A stretch of 64,000 nucleotides of DNA from Bacteroidetes bacterium 46-16 (GTDB lineage Bacteria; Bacteroidota; Bacteroidia; Chitinophagales; Chitinophagaceae), in contig MKUN01000028.1 of NCBI GenBank assembly GCA_001897835.1, positions 310,001 to 374,000 on the forward strand. The letters are read 5' to 3'. Positions 52,682 through 63,180 of this stretch are shown in pieces. The position numbers and the translations under genes were made by a program. Below the pieces are notes generated by a model. It was given only the letters and a program-made list of their open reading frames with translations, searched no databases and was not told the origin of the DNA. The first letter of the stretch is position 1. Each line of letters opens with the position of its first letter.

Positions 52682-52743
52682 TAACCGTTTTTATTCCCAC
52701 CCTCATATTTTAACCAAAGCGCTGCATTCTGCAGCAGAAGATC

Positions 52744-52787
52744 AAAGCCCTCTGCCAGCCGTATCCGAAAAAGGCAGAGGGCTTTTT
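52744..52787. terminator. Bidirectional intrinsic terminator
   Basis: 13-bp stem AAAGCCCTCTGCC / GGCAGAGGGCTTT, followed by TTTTTAA rightward and preceded by A-rich bases. It lies between the TonB receptor and the convergent ACMSD-like gene. Confidence 0.8.
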
Positions 52788-52789
52788 AA

Positions 52790-53785
52790 TCAGGCCAGCC
52801 AGTCCATAGCATTTTTATACAGCAGTTTTTCTTTCTGTTCTTTTGAAAAACCGGCCATGCTTTCTATGAGTTTTCCGGGGTGGTGCTCACCTAAAGGGAA
52901 AGGATAATCGCTGCCCATGCATACTTTATCATCGCCCATAAGATCAACAACAAAATCGAGCGCTTTGTCATCGTGTACAAGGGCATCTATCCAGAATTGC
53001 CCAATATAGTTACGCGGGTTGATATCATTGTCAATGGCCACGAGATCGGGGCGTACATTGAAACCGTGCTCAATGCGACCTATGGTGATAGGGAAACTGC
53101 CGCCGCCATGTGCGAAGGCCACCTTCAGTTTAGGATGACGCCTGAACACGCCCCCGAATATCATGGAGCATATGGCGCGGCTGGTCTCAGCGGGCATACC
53201 CACCAGCCAGGGCAGCCAGTATTTGCTCATGTCTTTTTCGCCCATCATCTCCCACGGGTGCACGAAAATACTGCAGCCAAGCTCTTCGGCAGCCTGCCAG
53301 AAAGGCTCAAATTCAGGGTCGCCCAGGTTCTTTGCATTGATATTGGAGCCTATCTCCAGGCCAGGCATTTTCAATTCGTTTACGCAGCGCTCCATTTCTT
53401 TTATCGCAGTATCCACATGCTGCATAGGCACAGTGCCGAGACCAATGAAACGATCCGGGTGCTGCTCCACGCATTGTGCTATATGGTCGTTGAAGAAGCG
53501 GGATGTTTCGAGGCAATGTTCGGGTTTGGCAAAGTAGTTGAACAGAACCGGTATGGTGGATAATACCTGTTGGCTCACTTCGGTCATATCCATCTCTTTT
53601 ACCCGGACACCTGCATCCCAGCAATTGTGTTCTATCTCGCGAAATACCTTGTCGCCTTTTATCATTTTGGCACAGCAGGGCTTATGATGCTCCAGGCGTA
53701 TAAAATCGCCCCCGCCGAATTTCTCGAACCAGTTGGGGATATGCTCCGGCATGATGTGCGTATGGATATCGATCTTCAAAGTCAA
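52790..53785 (-). CDS. Amidohydrolase of the ACMSD family
   Basis: A 331-residue metal-dependent decarboxylase/hydrolase. DIHTHIMP gives the first metal site, FVHPWEMMG (His) and AHGGGSFP (His) follow, and GSDYPFPLGE supplies the metal Asp. The length and CAKMIKGDKVFREIEHNCWD segment match 2-amino-3-carboxymuconate-6-semialdehyde decarboxylase, which acts in tryptophan/aminobenzoate breakdown. No ATG fits: the start is TTG at 53785 or TTG at 53779, within a TTTTGACTTTTAACTTTTGA stretch that may be a small repeat. It is last in the lyase-thiolase-ACMSD run, 25 bases after the thiolase gene. Confidence 0.88.
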   Translation of the reverse strand: MTLKIDIHTHIMPEHIPNWFEKFGGGDFIRLEHHKPCCAKMIKGDKVFREIEHNCWDAGVRVKEMDMTEVSQQVLSTIPVLFNYFAKPEHCLETSRFFNDHIAQCVEQHPDRFIGLGTVPMQHVDTAIKEMERCVNELKMPGLEIGSNINAKNLGDPEFEPFWQAAEELGCSIFVHPWEMMGEKDMSKYWLPWLVGMPAETSRAICSMIFGGVFRRHPKLKVAFAHGGGSFPITIGRIEHGFNVRPDLVAIDNDINPRNYIGQFWIDALVHDDKALDFVVDLMGDDKVCMGSDYPFPLGEHHPGKLIESMAGFSKEQKEKLLYKNAMDWLA

Positions 53786-53810
53786 AAGTTAAAAGTCAAA
53801 ATAAAAATGT

Positions 53811-55007
53811 TTAAACTGCTTCATAAATAAGAGCAGCGCCCTGGCCAACCCCGATGCACATGGTGGCAAGGCCGTATTTAGCATTACGCCTGCGCATTTC
53901 GTAGAGGAGGGTAGTAGATATGCGTGCGCCGCTGCAGCCCAGCGGGTGGCCTAGTGCGATAGCACCACCGTTCACATTTACCTTTGCTGCTTCAAGGCCC
54001 AGGTCGCGGATGCAGGCAATGCTTTGCGAAGCGAAGGCTTCATTCAGCTCTACGAGGTCAAGATCGCTCACTTCAAGCCCGGCACGCTTGAGGGCTTTTA
54101 ATGTGGCAGGTACAGGGCCTACACCCATAATGGCGGGATCGACACCAGCTACGGCCATCGACCTGATCTTCGCCAGCGGCTTGAGGCCGTATTTTTTAAC
54201 TGCATTCTCTGAAGCCAGCAGTAATGCTGCCGCCCCATCGTTGATGCCGCTGGAATTGCCTGCTGTTACCGTACCGTCTTTTTTGAATGCTGGTTTGAGC
54301 TGCGCCAGCTTTTCCAGTGGTGACTGGCGGGGATGTTCATCGACTGCGAAGACATTTGTTTTTCCTTTGCCAAGATCTACCGTTACGGGCACGATCTCAT
54401 CGGTGAACTTGCCTGAGGCTGCTGCCGCTGCGTATTTTTCCTGTGTATTGTATGCAAACTGGTCCTGCTCTTCGCGGCTGATGTTCCACTGTGCTGCTAC
54501 ATTTTCGGCTGTTTCACCCATGCCGTAAGGATGATACATGGCGCTCAGTTTAGGATTGATGAAGCGCCAGCCCATAGTGGTATCATATATTTCCTGCTTC
54601 CGGGAAAAGGGGGCGTCTGCCTTAGCCATAACGAAGGGTGCTCGGCTCATGCTTTCCACCCCGCCTGCAATGAACAGTTCGCCATCGCCACACATAATAG
54701 CCCGCGATGCATCCATAATGGCCTGCAGGCCCGATGCGCAGAGCCTGTTGACCGTATTGCCGGCAACAGTAATGGGCAGGCCGGCCAGTAAAGCAGCCAT
54801 GCGGGCCACGTTGCGGTTGTCTTCGCCCGACTGATTCGCAGCGCCGGCAATAACATCCTCTATGGCATGTATGTCGATATTGGGATTGCGCTCTATTAAT
54901 GTTTTAATGACCTCGGCTAAAAGGTCGTCAGGCCTTACCGTTGCTAAACTGCCCCCGTATTTGCCGATAGGTGTGCGGATGGCATCAATAACATATGCTG
55001 TACTCAT
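53811..55007 (-). CDS. Acyl-CoA thiolase, 3-oxoadipyl-CoA type
   Basis: A 398-residue thiolase. Nucleophile Cys in [14 protein letters not shown], His in [16 protein letters not shown], and second Cys in [10 protein letters not shown] are all present. [12 protein letters not shown] and [10 protein letters not shown] fit the 3-oxoadipyl-CoA thiolases (PcaF/PaaJ type), which release acetyl-CoA and succinyl-CoA at the end of aromatic breakdown; a general acetyl-CoA acyltransferase role cannot be excluded. It begins one base after the PLP lyase gene ends, so they are translated from one message. The neighbouring ACMSD-like gene fits aromatic or tryptophan catabolism. Confidence 0.9.
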   Translation of the reverse strand: MSTAYVIDAIRTPIGKYGGSLATVRPDDLLAEVIKTLIERNPNIDIHAIEDVIAGAANQSGEDNRNVARMAALLAGLPITVAGNTVNRLCASGLQAIMDASRAIMCGDGELFIAGGVESMSRAPFVMAKADAPFSRKQEIYDTTMGWRFINPKLSAMYHPYGMGETAENVAAQWNISREEQDQFAYNTQEKYAAAAASGKFTDEIVPVTVDLGKGKTNVFAVDEHPRQSPLEKLAQLKPAFKKDGTVTAGNSSGINDGAAALLLASENAVKKYGLKPLAKIRSMAVAGVDPAIMGVGPVPATLKALKRAGLEVSDLDLVELNEAFASQSIACIRDLGLEAAKVNVNGGAIALGHPLGCSGARISTTLLYEMRRRNAKYGLATMCIGVGQGAALIYEAV

Positions 55008-55008
55008 A

Positions 55009-56235
55009 TCAATTTATGGCTTGTTCTAAGTCGTTTATAATGTCTGTTACTGTTTCAATACCTACGCTCATGCGTATAAGGCCGTCGGTTATGCCAAATT
55101 CCAGTCTTTTTTCGGCAGGCACTACCACATGCGATGTAGATGCGGGGTGCGATATTAGCGTATCGCAGGTGCCCAGTGAAGTGGCACTAACACAGAGTTC
55201 CAGGTTGTCGATGAATTTAACCCCGGCATCATAGCCGCCCTTTAGTTCGAAGCTCATCATGGCGCCGGCATGTTTCATTTGCCTTTTGGCCAGTTCATGA
55301 TCGGGGTGGGAGCTGAGACCCAGGTAATTTACTTTTTCCACTTTGGGGTGCTGTGCCAGGTAAGCGGCCACCTGCTCCGCATTGCTGCAATGGCGCTCCA
55401 TGCGGATAGGGAAGGTGCGCAGTCCATTGGTAAGCAAAAAGGCCTCAAATGCATTGCTGTTGTTGCCTAGCAGGCGGTGTGTTTTTGTGACCTTTGTGTT
55501 CATTTTCTCTATATCGCGGCCTATCACAATGCCCCCTATGGCAGTACCATGCCCGTTGAGGAACTTGGTGGTGGAGTGCATCACAAAGTCCACATCGTAT
55601 TTAAAAGGCTGCTGCAGGTAAGGTGTGGCAAAGGTATTGTCCACACATACGGTAAGCCCGTATTCTTTGCCCATCGATGCCAGGTGTTCTATATCCACGC
55701 ATTGCAGGGTGGGGTTGGCCGGTGTCTCGAGGTACATCAGCGCCAGGCTCCCTTCATGGGCCTTTAAAGTCTCTTCAACTTTGCCCGGGTCTTTAAAGTC
55801 TATTTGTATAGCAGTGATACCGAGTGCGGGCAGCACTTTATCCATCATCTCCTGGGTGCCACCATATAGTGAGTGGTGCGTAATTACTTTATCACCTGTT
55901 TTAACATTGCTGAGCAGCATGGTGGTAATGGCAGCCATGCCCGATGAGTGCAGTATGGCTTTCAGTAGCAATGGTTTGCCCTGGCGGTCTTTGAGCCCAT
56001 ATGCCTCCATCAGGGCAATACGTTCTTCGGCCTCATTGATGGTAGGGTTGCCAAAGCGGCCATATATATACCCTTTCTCTTTGCCGCTAAACAGCGCGGC
56101 ACCATGTTCGGCGCTATCGAAGGTATATGTGCTGCTGGCATATATTGGGGTCAGGTGTGCATGGTTGCTTTCCGTTTTATGCCCCCCGTGGATACACAAG
56201 GTCTCGAAACCCTGCGAATTAATTATTTCATCCAT
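55009..56235 (-). CDS. Cys/Met-metabolism PLP lyase (methionine gamma-lyase type)
   Basis: A 408-residue fold-type I PLP enzyme with the start at 56235 ([18 protein letters not shown]). [20 protein letters not shown] and [18 protein letters not shown] are the family opening, [15 protein letters not shown] carries the PLP-binding Asp, [18 protein letters not shown] the Schiff-base Lys, and [17 protein letters not shown] the closing substrate loop. The family covers methionine gamma-lyase and cystathionine gamma-lyase/synthase; the Cys of SLGTCDT and the length favour gamma-lyase, but this is not certain. It leads the operon with thiolase and ACMSD genes and is divergent from the DinB gene. Confidence 0.9.
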   Translation of the reverse strand: MDEIINSQGFETLCIHGGHKTESNHAHLTPIYASSTYTFDSAEHGAALFSGKEKGYIYGRFGNPTINEAEERIALMEAYGLKDRQGKPLLLKAILHSSGMAAITTMLLSNVKTGDKVITHHSLYGGTQEMMDKVLPALGITAIQIDFKDPGKVEETLKAHEGSLALMYLETPANPTLQCVDIEHLASMGKEYGLTVCVDNTFATPYLQQPFKYDVDFVMHSTTKFLNGHGTAIGGIVIGRDIEKMNTKVTKTHRLLGNNSNAFEAFLLTNGLRTFPIRMERHCSNAEQVAAYLAQHPKVEKVNYLGLSSHPDHELAKRQMKHAGAMMSFELKGGYDAGVKFIDNLELCVSATSLGTCDTLISHPASTSHVVVPAEKRLEFGITDGLIRMSVGIETVTDIINDLEQAIN

Positions 56236-56246
56236 TGCAGGTTTGC

Positions 56247-56254
56247 TAATTTTG
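56247..56254 (+). promoter_or_regulatory. -7 promoter element of the DinB gene
   Basis: TAATTTTG matches TAnnTTTG, 20 bases before the ATG at 56274, within the 38-base gap to the divergent lyase gene. Confidence 0.5.
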
Positions 56255-56273
56255 CTGCAATTTACAATATAAG

Positions 56274-56768
56274 ATGAAGGAATTACTGTTACAGATGGCA
56301 AAGTATAATCTATGGGCCAATAAGCGTATCATAGCTGTGCTGCTGAAGCTGGAGGAAGAGCAACTGGATAAGGAGATGATAAGCAGTTTTCCTTCATTGC
56401 GTGCCACGGCATACCATATATGGGGTGCCGAATTCCTCTGGCTGCAAAGGCTGCAACTCACAGAGCAGCCGGTATATATGCCTTATATATACAAAGGCAC
56501 ATTTGAAGATGCCTGTGCAGACTGGCAAGATGTATCGCAAATATTAGCAGACTTTACCGGGCGCCAATTTGACGATAAGGCATTTGAACATGTAGTGCAA
56601 TATTACAATTCGGAAAAAAAATCGTTCAAGAACCCAGTACACGAGATATTGCAACATGTGTTCAACCACAGTACTTATCACAGGGGGCAAGTGGTTACGA
56701 TGCTCCGGCAGGCAGGAATAGATAAAATTCCTGAAACCGACCTTACGATTTACTTAAGGAAAGGTTAA
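56274..56768 (+). CDS. DinB-family four-helix metal protein
   Basis: A 164-residue DinB/YfiT-like protein, a four-helix bundle that usually binds a divalent metal through three His: here His48 in RATAYHIWGAEF, then NHSTYHRGQVVTML with two His. Family members are thiol or small-molecule transferases of various roles, often stress-related. The opening MKELLLQMAKYNLWANKRII is characteristic. The substrate is unknown. It is alone on its strand and followed by an 84-base AT-rich gap before the giant PKD gene. Confidence 0.88.
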   Translation: MKELLLQMAKYNLWANKRIIAVLLKLEEEQLDKEMISSFPSLRATAYHIWGAEFLWLQRLQLTEQPVYMPYIYKGTFEDACADWQDVSQILADFTGRQFDDKAFEHVVQYYNSEKKSFKNPVHEILQHVFNHSTYHRGQVVTMLRQAGIDKIPETDLTIYLRKG

Positions 56769-56852
56769 AAAAAATAGATATTTTGTTAAAATATCATATT
56801 TTCTTATTATTTTGTATTACCATCTTATTCCCCCCGAATATAACCTGGCTGT

Positions 56853-59800
56853 ATGAAAAAAAAATCTACCTTTTACTTAGCGGTTATTGTCATTTCCATA
56901 CTGCTGCCATCGTTGCGGGCAGCAGCGATGCCGACAATGCAGTTCATCCCAAATAATGGCCAATGGCTGGAGCCATCGCTATACAGGGTAAACCTGAAAG
57001 ACCTTGATATCTTCATGGAGCGCAATGCGGTCACTTATGTGCTTGCAGACCCGATGAATGCAGAGTATGTGCATGGGGCCATACATGGTGATATACCTGC
57101 TGACAAGCCGGTATTCCGTTATCATGCCTATAAGATGATATTAGAAGGGGCCAGCATGAACCCGGGGACAAAAGGCAATAATCCCCAGGAGATGTACTAC
57201 AATTACTTTCATGGTAATGACCCTGCCCACTGGAAAAGTAATATCCATCCTTTTACCAGTGTGGATTATACCAATGTTTACCCCGGTATAGGTATGCATT
57301 TCCATTCGCAGGATAATCATTTCACCTATGATTTTATGGTAGCTCCCGGGGCAGATGCATCGCAGATCAAATTAAGATTTGCCGGTACGGATGGTGTATC
57401 TATAAAAAATGGCAACCTTATTTTAAAGACCTCGCTGCTGGATGTGGCAGAATCGGCTCCATATGCTTACCAGGAGATAGGAGGACTAAAAATAGAAGTG
57501 CCTTGCCATTACGCACTCAAGGATAATGTGATCAGTTATGTTTTTCCCTCGGGTTATGACCATAAGTGGCCATTGATAATAGATCCTTCCATCTTGTTTG
57601 CCACCTATACAGGCTCCACTTCCAGTAACCTGGGTTTTTCAGCCACCTACGATAACCAGGGCTATTCTTACGTAGCGGGCTGGGCAGGGGGTATCGGGTA
57701 CCCGCTTACTGTCGGTGCTTTTCAAAGTACATATGGCGGCGGCAGCCAGGATGTAGGTATTACCAAATTCAACCTGGATGGTACTGCAATCGTATGGTCG
57801 ACCTTACTGGGGGGCAATGGCAGCGACCTGCCACACAGCACTATGGTGGATGCTGTTGGCAATCTTGTTATCACAGGTGTTACCGAATCAACCAATTTCC
57901 CCGTTTCAGCAAGTGCATACGACCAGACATCGAACGGGAATAAAGATCTTTTTGTAACGAAGCTAAATCCTACGGGTACAGCCCTTATAGGATCCACATA
58001 TGTTGGTGGCTCCGGCCAGGACGGCGGTAATGATGCCCCGCTTAATCATAGTTTTGGTGATACCTATAAAGGAGAGGTGACCGTGGATGACAACGGTAAT
58101 GTATATGTGGCAGGTAATAGCCATTCATCCAATTTCCCGGTAACTGCGAATGCATTCCAGGCTACCAATGGAGGATCAGAAGATGGTGTGGTATTTAAAC
58201 TTAATAGTGATCTTTCTGCTTTGCTGTGGAGCAGCTATATTGGTGGTAGCGGAAAGGACGCAGTTTATAATATTGATCTTGACATTGACCAGAGCCATTT
58301 CTTCATCTCGGGTGGTACGGAAAGTAGTAACTTCCCGGTAACAGCGGCTGCTTATCAAAGTACATACCAGGGGGGTACCCTGGATGGTTTTGTGGCCAGG
58401 ATAGAGAATAGCGGCAATTACCTGCTTGAAAAAAGTACTTATATAGGTACCAGCTCTTACGACCAGTGTTACGGGCTTGAGATAGACCCCAGCAATGGCG
58501 TATATATTTGCGGGCAGTCGGACGGGGGCACTTTCCCGGTAATAGGTAATGTGTATTCCAATGCAGGATCGGGCAATTTTATTATGAAGCTCGATTATGA
58601 TCTTACTGCTCCTGTGTTTTCTACTGTTATTGGCAATGGCACCCATACTTCGAGTGCGCTCTTATCCCAAACGGCATTTTTGGTTGATTCCTGTTATCAT
58701 ATTTACCTCACCGGTTTTAACCTGAGCCTGCCTACCAACTTCCCGATCGCCGCTAACCCGATGCAAAACAATAATGTGGGTTTTTACTTTATAGTGCTCG
58801 GGCAGGATGCCGCTACATTTGAATATGCCACGTATTATGGCAGCCAGTCGAACCATACGGATGGCGGGACAAGTCGTTTTGATAAACGGGGCATTATATA
58901 CCAGGGTATATGCTGCTGCACCAATAACTTTCCTACCACGCCGAATGTATGGAGCCCTAACAGTGGTGACGGCTGTAACATGGTTATGCTAAAGATGACA
59001 TTTGACACCGGCCCTGTGGATGCGGCTGCGCTGGCAGTGCCCATGCAGGGTTGTGCACCGCTTACGGTGAACTTCCTGAATAACTCAGCCAATGCGACCT
59101 CCTATGTATGGGATTTTGGAGATAATACGCCCATCAGCACGCTTACTGCACCTACTCATATCTATACCACTCCCGGCACATATACCGTAATGCTGGCAGC
59201 CGAGAATCCGAATTCGTGCAGGGTGCATGATACCGATTACCTGACCATTATTGTGGTGGACAGTGGCGGGCCTGACCTGGTGAGTGCTTTTACAGCACAG
59301 ATATTGGATAGCTGTTCTCCTTACCCGGCACAGTTCACGAACACATCGCAGGGTACAACAGCGAATACGCAGTTCCTATGGGATTTTGGCGATAATACCA
59401 GCTATAACGGGGCTAACCCGCCCGTGCATAATTATCCTTCACCCGGTATCTATAGTGTGAAACTGGTGCTGATAGACAGCACAAGCTGTAATGGTAAAGA
59501 TTCGGTGACGCAATCCATAAATTTCCCTGCACAGGTAGTGGTAAGTGCTGTGGCAGCCGTAGTGGACTCATCGGGTTGTAACCCGTTCACAGCCCAGTTC
59601 CAAAACAATTCGGTAAATGCAACATCTTACCTGTGGGATTTTGGTGATAATACCACCAGTACGGCTACGGCCCCGTCGCATACTTATACGTCACCGGGCA
59701 CTTATACGGTCAAACTAATAGGCTATAACCAGTCAGGGTGTTTATATACCGATACCGCTGTGCTTACTGTTATCTCGGTTACCGACAGCAGTTTCCAAAG

Positions 59801-62378
59801 CGATTTTACCTTGTCTGTTACGGATAGCTGTAACCCCTATATTGCCCAGTTCACAAATGCATCGATAGGTACTACGCCCTTTACCCAATACCTTTGGCGT
59901 TTTGGCGACAATACGACTTATACCGGGCCTAATCCCCCGGCGCATAATTATGCCAGCACAGGCACTTATAACGTTACACTGGTCATAACCGATACTACGC
60001 TCACTTGTTCGGCAGGTATCGATTCTATTATTCACCCGGTCACCTTCAGCACTTTCGATGTTGATGCCGCGGCATCAGTCTCGGGCGATACGGCGGGTTG
60101 CTCTCCTTTCCTGGTGCAGTTCCAGAACAATTCGCAAAATGCCACTTCATATACCTGGGATTTTGGTGATAATACTCCTGCCAGCACACTGGTTTCCCCC
60201 GCCCATACTTATTATCTAAAGGGCCTGGATACGGTACGCCTTATAGCAGAGAGTAACAGTCCCTCGGCCTGTAAGTCAAAAGATACGGCATACCTGTATA
60301 TACGGGTGGATAGTGCTGACCTGGCCGCCAATTTCACTTTCCAGGTGACGGATAGCTGCAATCCATATAAAGTCAGCTTCACCAATACAACACCATATAC
60401 CACAGCACAATCGCACTTTAGCTGGGACTTTGGCGACAATACAACCTTTACCGGGGCTACTCCGCCGGTGCATTCTTACCCGGCAACAGGTACTTACCAG
60501 GTGCGCCTTATTGTTACCGACACCACAACCTGTAATAAGGCCGATACCATTATTAAGCCGGTTACCTTCACTACTTTTGATGTGGCAGCATCGGCTGCTG
60601 TTACTGCTGATACGGAAGGCTGTGCCCCCTTCCTGGTGCAGTTCCAGAACAACTCACAGAACGCCACATCCTATATATGGGATTTTGGGGACAATAGCCC
60701 GCAAAGCACGCTGGCCAACCCCAGCCATAGCTATACTATTTTTGGTGTTCACACAGTACGGCTGATCGCGGAAAGTACCAGCCCCTCGGCCTGTAAGAAA
60801 AAGGATACTACTTATTTACAAATAAAAGTAGACACTGCCAATATTAATGCCAATATCAGCTATACGATCATGGATAGCTGCGACCCTTATACGGTACAGT
60901 TCGGTAATTCATCTTCGGTCATTACGCCATGGGCACAGTTCACCTGGGACTTTGGCGACAATACCACTTTTACAGGTATTACCCCTCCATTACATTATTT
61001 CCCTGCTGCAGGCACCTACCAGGTGACCCTAACAGCCGTGGATACGGCGACCTGTAATGGTGTAGATACTATCAGCAAGATCATAAGTTTCAGCACTTTC
61101 AGTGTTACTGCCTCGGCATCGATACAGCCCGATACACCGGGATGCTCGCCTGTTACGATACAGTTTAGTAATAACTCGCAAAATGCAACATCGTATTTGT
61201 GGGATTTTGGTGATAATACACCAATGAGCAATAATGCAAGCCCCAGCCATACATATATTACTAAAGGGACACATCATGTAATGCTGGTGGCCACAAACCC
61301 CAGCCCCTCTGCCTGCAGGCATAGTGATACGGCATGGCTTGTTGTAAAAGTAGATTCGGGACTGGTGGCCAGTGATTTTGACCCTGTAATAATAGACAGT
61401 TGCGACCCTTACCAGGTATCATTCGTCAATCATTCACAGGCTGTGGGAAATACAACACAATATGCATGGGATTTTGGCGACAATACAGGCAGTGGTTTCC
61501 ATACACCCCCAATGCATACTTATCCTGACAGCGGGACTTATTCCATCACCCTTGTGGTAAAAGATAATACCTCCTGCAATAAGATCGATTCAATAACAAA
61601 AACGGTTTGGCTACACGGTTACAGGGTGAAAGCGGATTTCTCGCATCCTGATGTGTGCGGGGAGGGCCTGATGCCCTTCTATAATTTCTCTACCAACGGC
61701 AAAAATTGGCTGTGGGATTTCGGAGATGGGACTACAGATTCGAACAAACTGGTGAGCCACCTGTATAGTTCAAGCGGTGACTATAATGTAGTATTGGTGG
61801 TTTCAGATCCGCAATCGTGCAATGGTACGGATACTGCGGCACAAAGCGTGCATGTGAAATTCAATGCACATGCGGCCTTTGATTTTGCTCCTGTGCCTCC
61901 GCAAAAGAACCAGCCAATTGTATTTGCCAATCTCTCTACACATGCCGACAGGTATGTATGGTCGTACGGAGATGGTATGACCAGCAATGAGAAAAACCCA
62001 TCGCGCTTATATGACTGGACCGGTACCTTCAATGTATGTCTTGTAGCCAATAACGCAGATAATTGTCCGGACACTGTATGCCGTGATGTAGGTGCGGATA
62101 TTGATCCTATAGCAGATGTGCCGACAGCCTTCAGCCCCAACGGGGATGGCATAAATGACATATTGTATGTAAGAGGTCCCGGCATAGATAAGGTGGAGCT
62201 GAAGATATATAACCGCTGGGGGCAGCTGATATTTGAAACGCATGATAAGAATGTGGGTTGGGACGGTACTTATAAAGGCGAGCCGCAACCTACAGAATCA
62301 TACGCCTATGTACTGAATGTGAGCCTGAGGGACGGGCAGGTGATCCAGAAGGTGGGCAATATCAACCTGCTGCGTTAG
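56853..62378 (+). CDS. Giant SBBP / PKD-repeat protein with T9SS type B sorting domain
   Basis: An 1841-residue surface protein. A signal peptide (MKKKSTFYLAVIVISILL...) leads to an N-terminal domain like those before SBBP propellers (MQFIPNNGQW...). SBBP-type beta-propeller repeats span about 240-720 (ATYTGSTSS, WSTLLGGNGSD, GSTYVGGSGQD). Twelve PKD domains follow from about 725 to 1740, each with xWDFGDNT or similar; the first ten alternate between two subtypes. The last 85 residues (PTAFSPNGDGINDILYVRGP, YNRWGQLIFE, GWDGTYKG) are the gliding-motility-type CTD, type B T9SS sorting signal. It is probably a cell-surface adhesin or matrix protein; gliding is possible but not shown. Confidence 0.93.
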   Translation: MKKKSTFYLAVIVISILLPSLRAAAMPTMQFIPNNGQWLEPSLYRVNLKDLDIFMERNAVTYVLADPMNAEYVHGAIHGDIPADKPVFRYHAYKMILEGASMNPGTKGNNPQEMYYNYFHGNDPAHWKSNIHPFTSVDYTNVYPGIGMHFHSQDNHFTYDFMVAPGADASQIKLRFAGTDGVSIKNGNLILKTSLLDVAESAPYAYQEIGGLKIEVPCHYALKDNVISYVFPSGYDHKWPLIIDPSILFATYTGSTSSNLGFSATYDNQGYSYVAGWAGGIGYPLTVGAFQSTYGGGSQDVGITKFNLDGTAIVWSTLLGGNGSDLPHSTMVDAVGNLVITGVTESTNFPVSASAYDQTSNGNKDLFVTKLNPTGTALIGSTYVGGSGQDGGNDAPLNHSFGDTYKGEVTVDDNGNVYVAGNSHSSNFPVTANAFQATNGGSEDGVVFKLNSDLSALLWSSYIGGSGKDAVYNIDLDIDQSHFFISGGTESSNFPVTAAAYQSTYQGGTLDGFVARIENSGNYLLEKSTYIGTSSYDQCYGLEIDPSNGVYICGQSDGGTFPVIGNVYSNAGSGNFIMKLDYDLTAPVFSTVIGNGTHTSSALLSQTAFLVDSCYHIYLTGFNLSLPTNFPIAANPMQNNNVGFYFIVLGQDAATFEYATYYGSQSNHTDGGTSRFDKRGIIYQGICCCTNNFPTTPNVWSPNSGDGCNMVMLKMTFDTGPVDAAALAVPMQGCAPLTVNFLNNSANATSYVWDFGDNTPISTLTAPTHIYTTPGTYTVMLAAENPNSCRVHDTDYLTIIVVDSGGPDLVSAFTAQILDSCSPYPAQFTNTSQGTTANTQFLWDFGDNTSYNGANPPVHNYPSPGIYSVKLVLIDSTSCNGKDSVTQSINFPAQVVVSAVAAVVDSSGCNPFTAQFQNNSVNATSYLWDFGDNTTSTATAPSHTYTSPGTYTVKLIGYNQSGCLYTDTAVLTVISVTDSSFQSDFTLSVTDSCNPYIAQFTNASIGTTPFTQYLWRFGDNTTYTGPNPPAHNYASTGTYNVTLVITDTTLTCSAGIDSIIHPVTFSTFDVDAAASVSGDTAGCSPFLVQFQNNSQNATSYTWDFGDNTPASTLVSPAHTYYLKGLDTVRLIAESNSPSACKSKDTAYLYIRVDSADLAANFTFQVTDSCNPYKVSFTNTTPYTTAQSHFSWDFGDNTTFTGATPPVHSYPATGTYQVRLIVTDTTTCNKADTIIKPVTFTTFDVAASAAVTADTEGCAPFLVQFQNNSQNATSYIWDFGDNSPQSTLANPSHSYTIFGVHTVRLIAESTSPSACKKKDTTYLQIKVDTANINANISYTIMDSCDPYTVQFGNSSSVITPWAQFTWDFGDNTTFTGITPPLHYFPAAGTYQVTLTAVDTATCNGVDTISKIISFSTFSVTASASIQPDTPGCSPVTIQFSNNSQNATSYLWDFGDNTPMSNNASPSHTYITKGTHHVMLVATNPSPSACRHSDTAWLVVKVDSGLVASDFDPVIIDSCDPYQVSFVNHSQAVGNTTQYAWDFGDNTGSGFHTPPMHTYPDSGTYSITLVVKDNTSCNKIDSITKTVWLHGYRVKADFSHPDVCGEGLMPFYNFSTNGKNWLWDFGDGTTDSNKLVSHLYSSSGDYNVVLVVSDPQSCNGTDTAAQSVHVKFNAHAAFDFAPVPPQKNQPIVFANLSTHADRYVWSYGDGMTSNEKNPSRLYDWTGTFNVCLVANNADNCPDTVCRDVGADIDPIADVPTAFSPNGDGINDILYVRGPGIDKVELKIYNRWGQLIFETHDKNVGWDGTYKGEPQPTESYAYVLNVSLRDGQVIQKVGNINLLR

Positions 62379-62385
62379 GAAAGCA

Positions 62386-63084
62386 TCAGTAGTGGTGCCA
62401 TTCTTTGATCGTGAAATGCGTGCTATAGGTGAGCATGCATTGCAGTAGGCGCCCCTGTATGCGAATGTCGTAAATACCCGCCGGTGTGGATACACTATAT
62501 TGCGGCGTAGCATCATAAATATTCATTGGGGTAAAGCTTATTTGCAGGTTAATGCCTGAGCGGTGGCGTTCGCCGAACTGCCAGTCGAGCCCTGCACCGC
62601 ACATCAATGTCCATGTATCGCTGCCTGTATCGCGGGATATTTTCGTTATTACAATATTAGCATCTGTATTGTTCGAGGTCTCTCCCCAGTCGCTGAAGAA
62701 GCCTGTACCAAAATGAAGGTAAGGAATGAGTATACTGCTGCCGGTTTTAAATTGTGGCCCGGCGCCTGCGGTAATGTGTGTGTGAAATTGTTTTAGGTAG
62801 GTATGGCTTTTTTTATATCCCGGTGCAGGTATTTGTATGCGTACTGTGCCTGCGGTAGCATCGAGGAAAATGGCGAAACCATTTTCGGGCACGTACTTAA
62901 GGGCAAAGATACCGCCTGCACCCGGTGCAAAGGGCCAACTATTACTGTATGGTAATACCTTCTTATCGGGTATAAAGGCATCGTAATCCAGGCCAATACC
63001 AATACTGCCGAGCAGGCTTTGCGCAATAGCAATCCGGGGTATCACAAGCAGGAAAAGCAATATATAGAATAAGAGTTTTCGCAT
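62386..63084 (-). CDS. Outer-membrane beta-barrel protein
   Basis: A 232-residue exported protein with a signal peptide (MRKLLFYILLFLLVIPRIAIAQ) and alternating strands (GSIGIGLDYDAFIP, GIFALKYVPENGFAIFLDAT, GAGLDWQFGERHRSGINLQI), like small OmpA-type barrels. The expected aromatic C-terminus is replaced by a polar end (FTIKEWHHY). No function is assigned. It is convergent with the PKD gene, 7 bases apart, and separate from dnaK by a terminator. Confidence 0.7.
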   Translation of the reverse strand: MRKLLFYILLFLLVIPRIAIAQSLLGSIGIGLDYDAFIPDKKVLPYSNSWPFAPGAGGIFALKYVPENGFAIFLDATAGTVRIQIPAPGYKKSHTYLKQFHTHITAGAGPQFKTGSSILIPYLHFGTGFFSDWGETSNNTDANIVITKISRDTGSDTWTLMCGAGLDWQFGERHRSGINLQISFTPMNIYDATPQYSVSTPAGIYDIRIQGRLLQCMLTYSTHFTIKEWHHY

Positions 63085-63130
63085 GGATGTCTAAAAAACG
63101 ATACAATCTCATGTTTATTATAGGGCATAA

Positions 63131-63159
63131 AAAGAAAAAGCCGGAACATGTCCGGCTTT
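63131..63159 (-). terminator. Intrinsic terminator of dnaK
   Basis: Leftward, a 9-bp stem AAAGCCGGA / TCCGGCTTT with a 5-base loop is followed by TTTCTTTTT, 21 bases after the dnaK stop. Confidence 0.85.
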
Positions 63160-63180
63160 CTACGTGTTTATTATTTCTGC

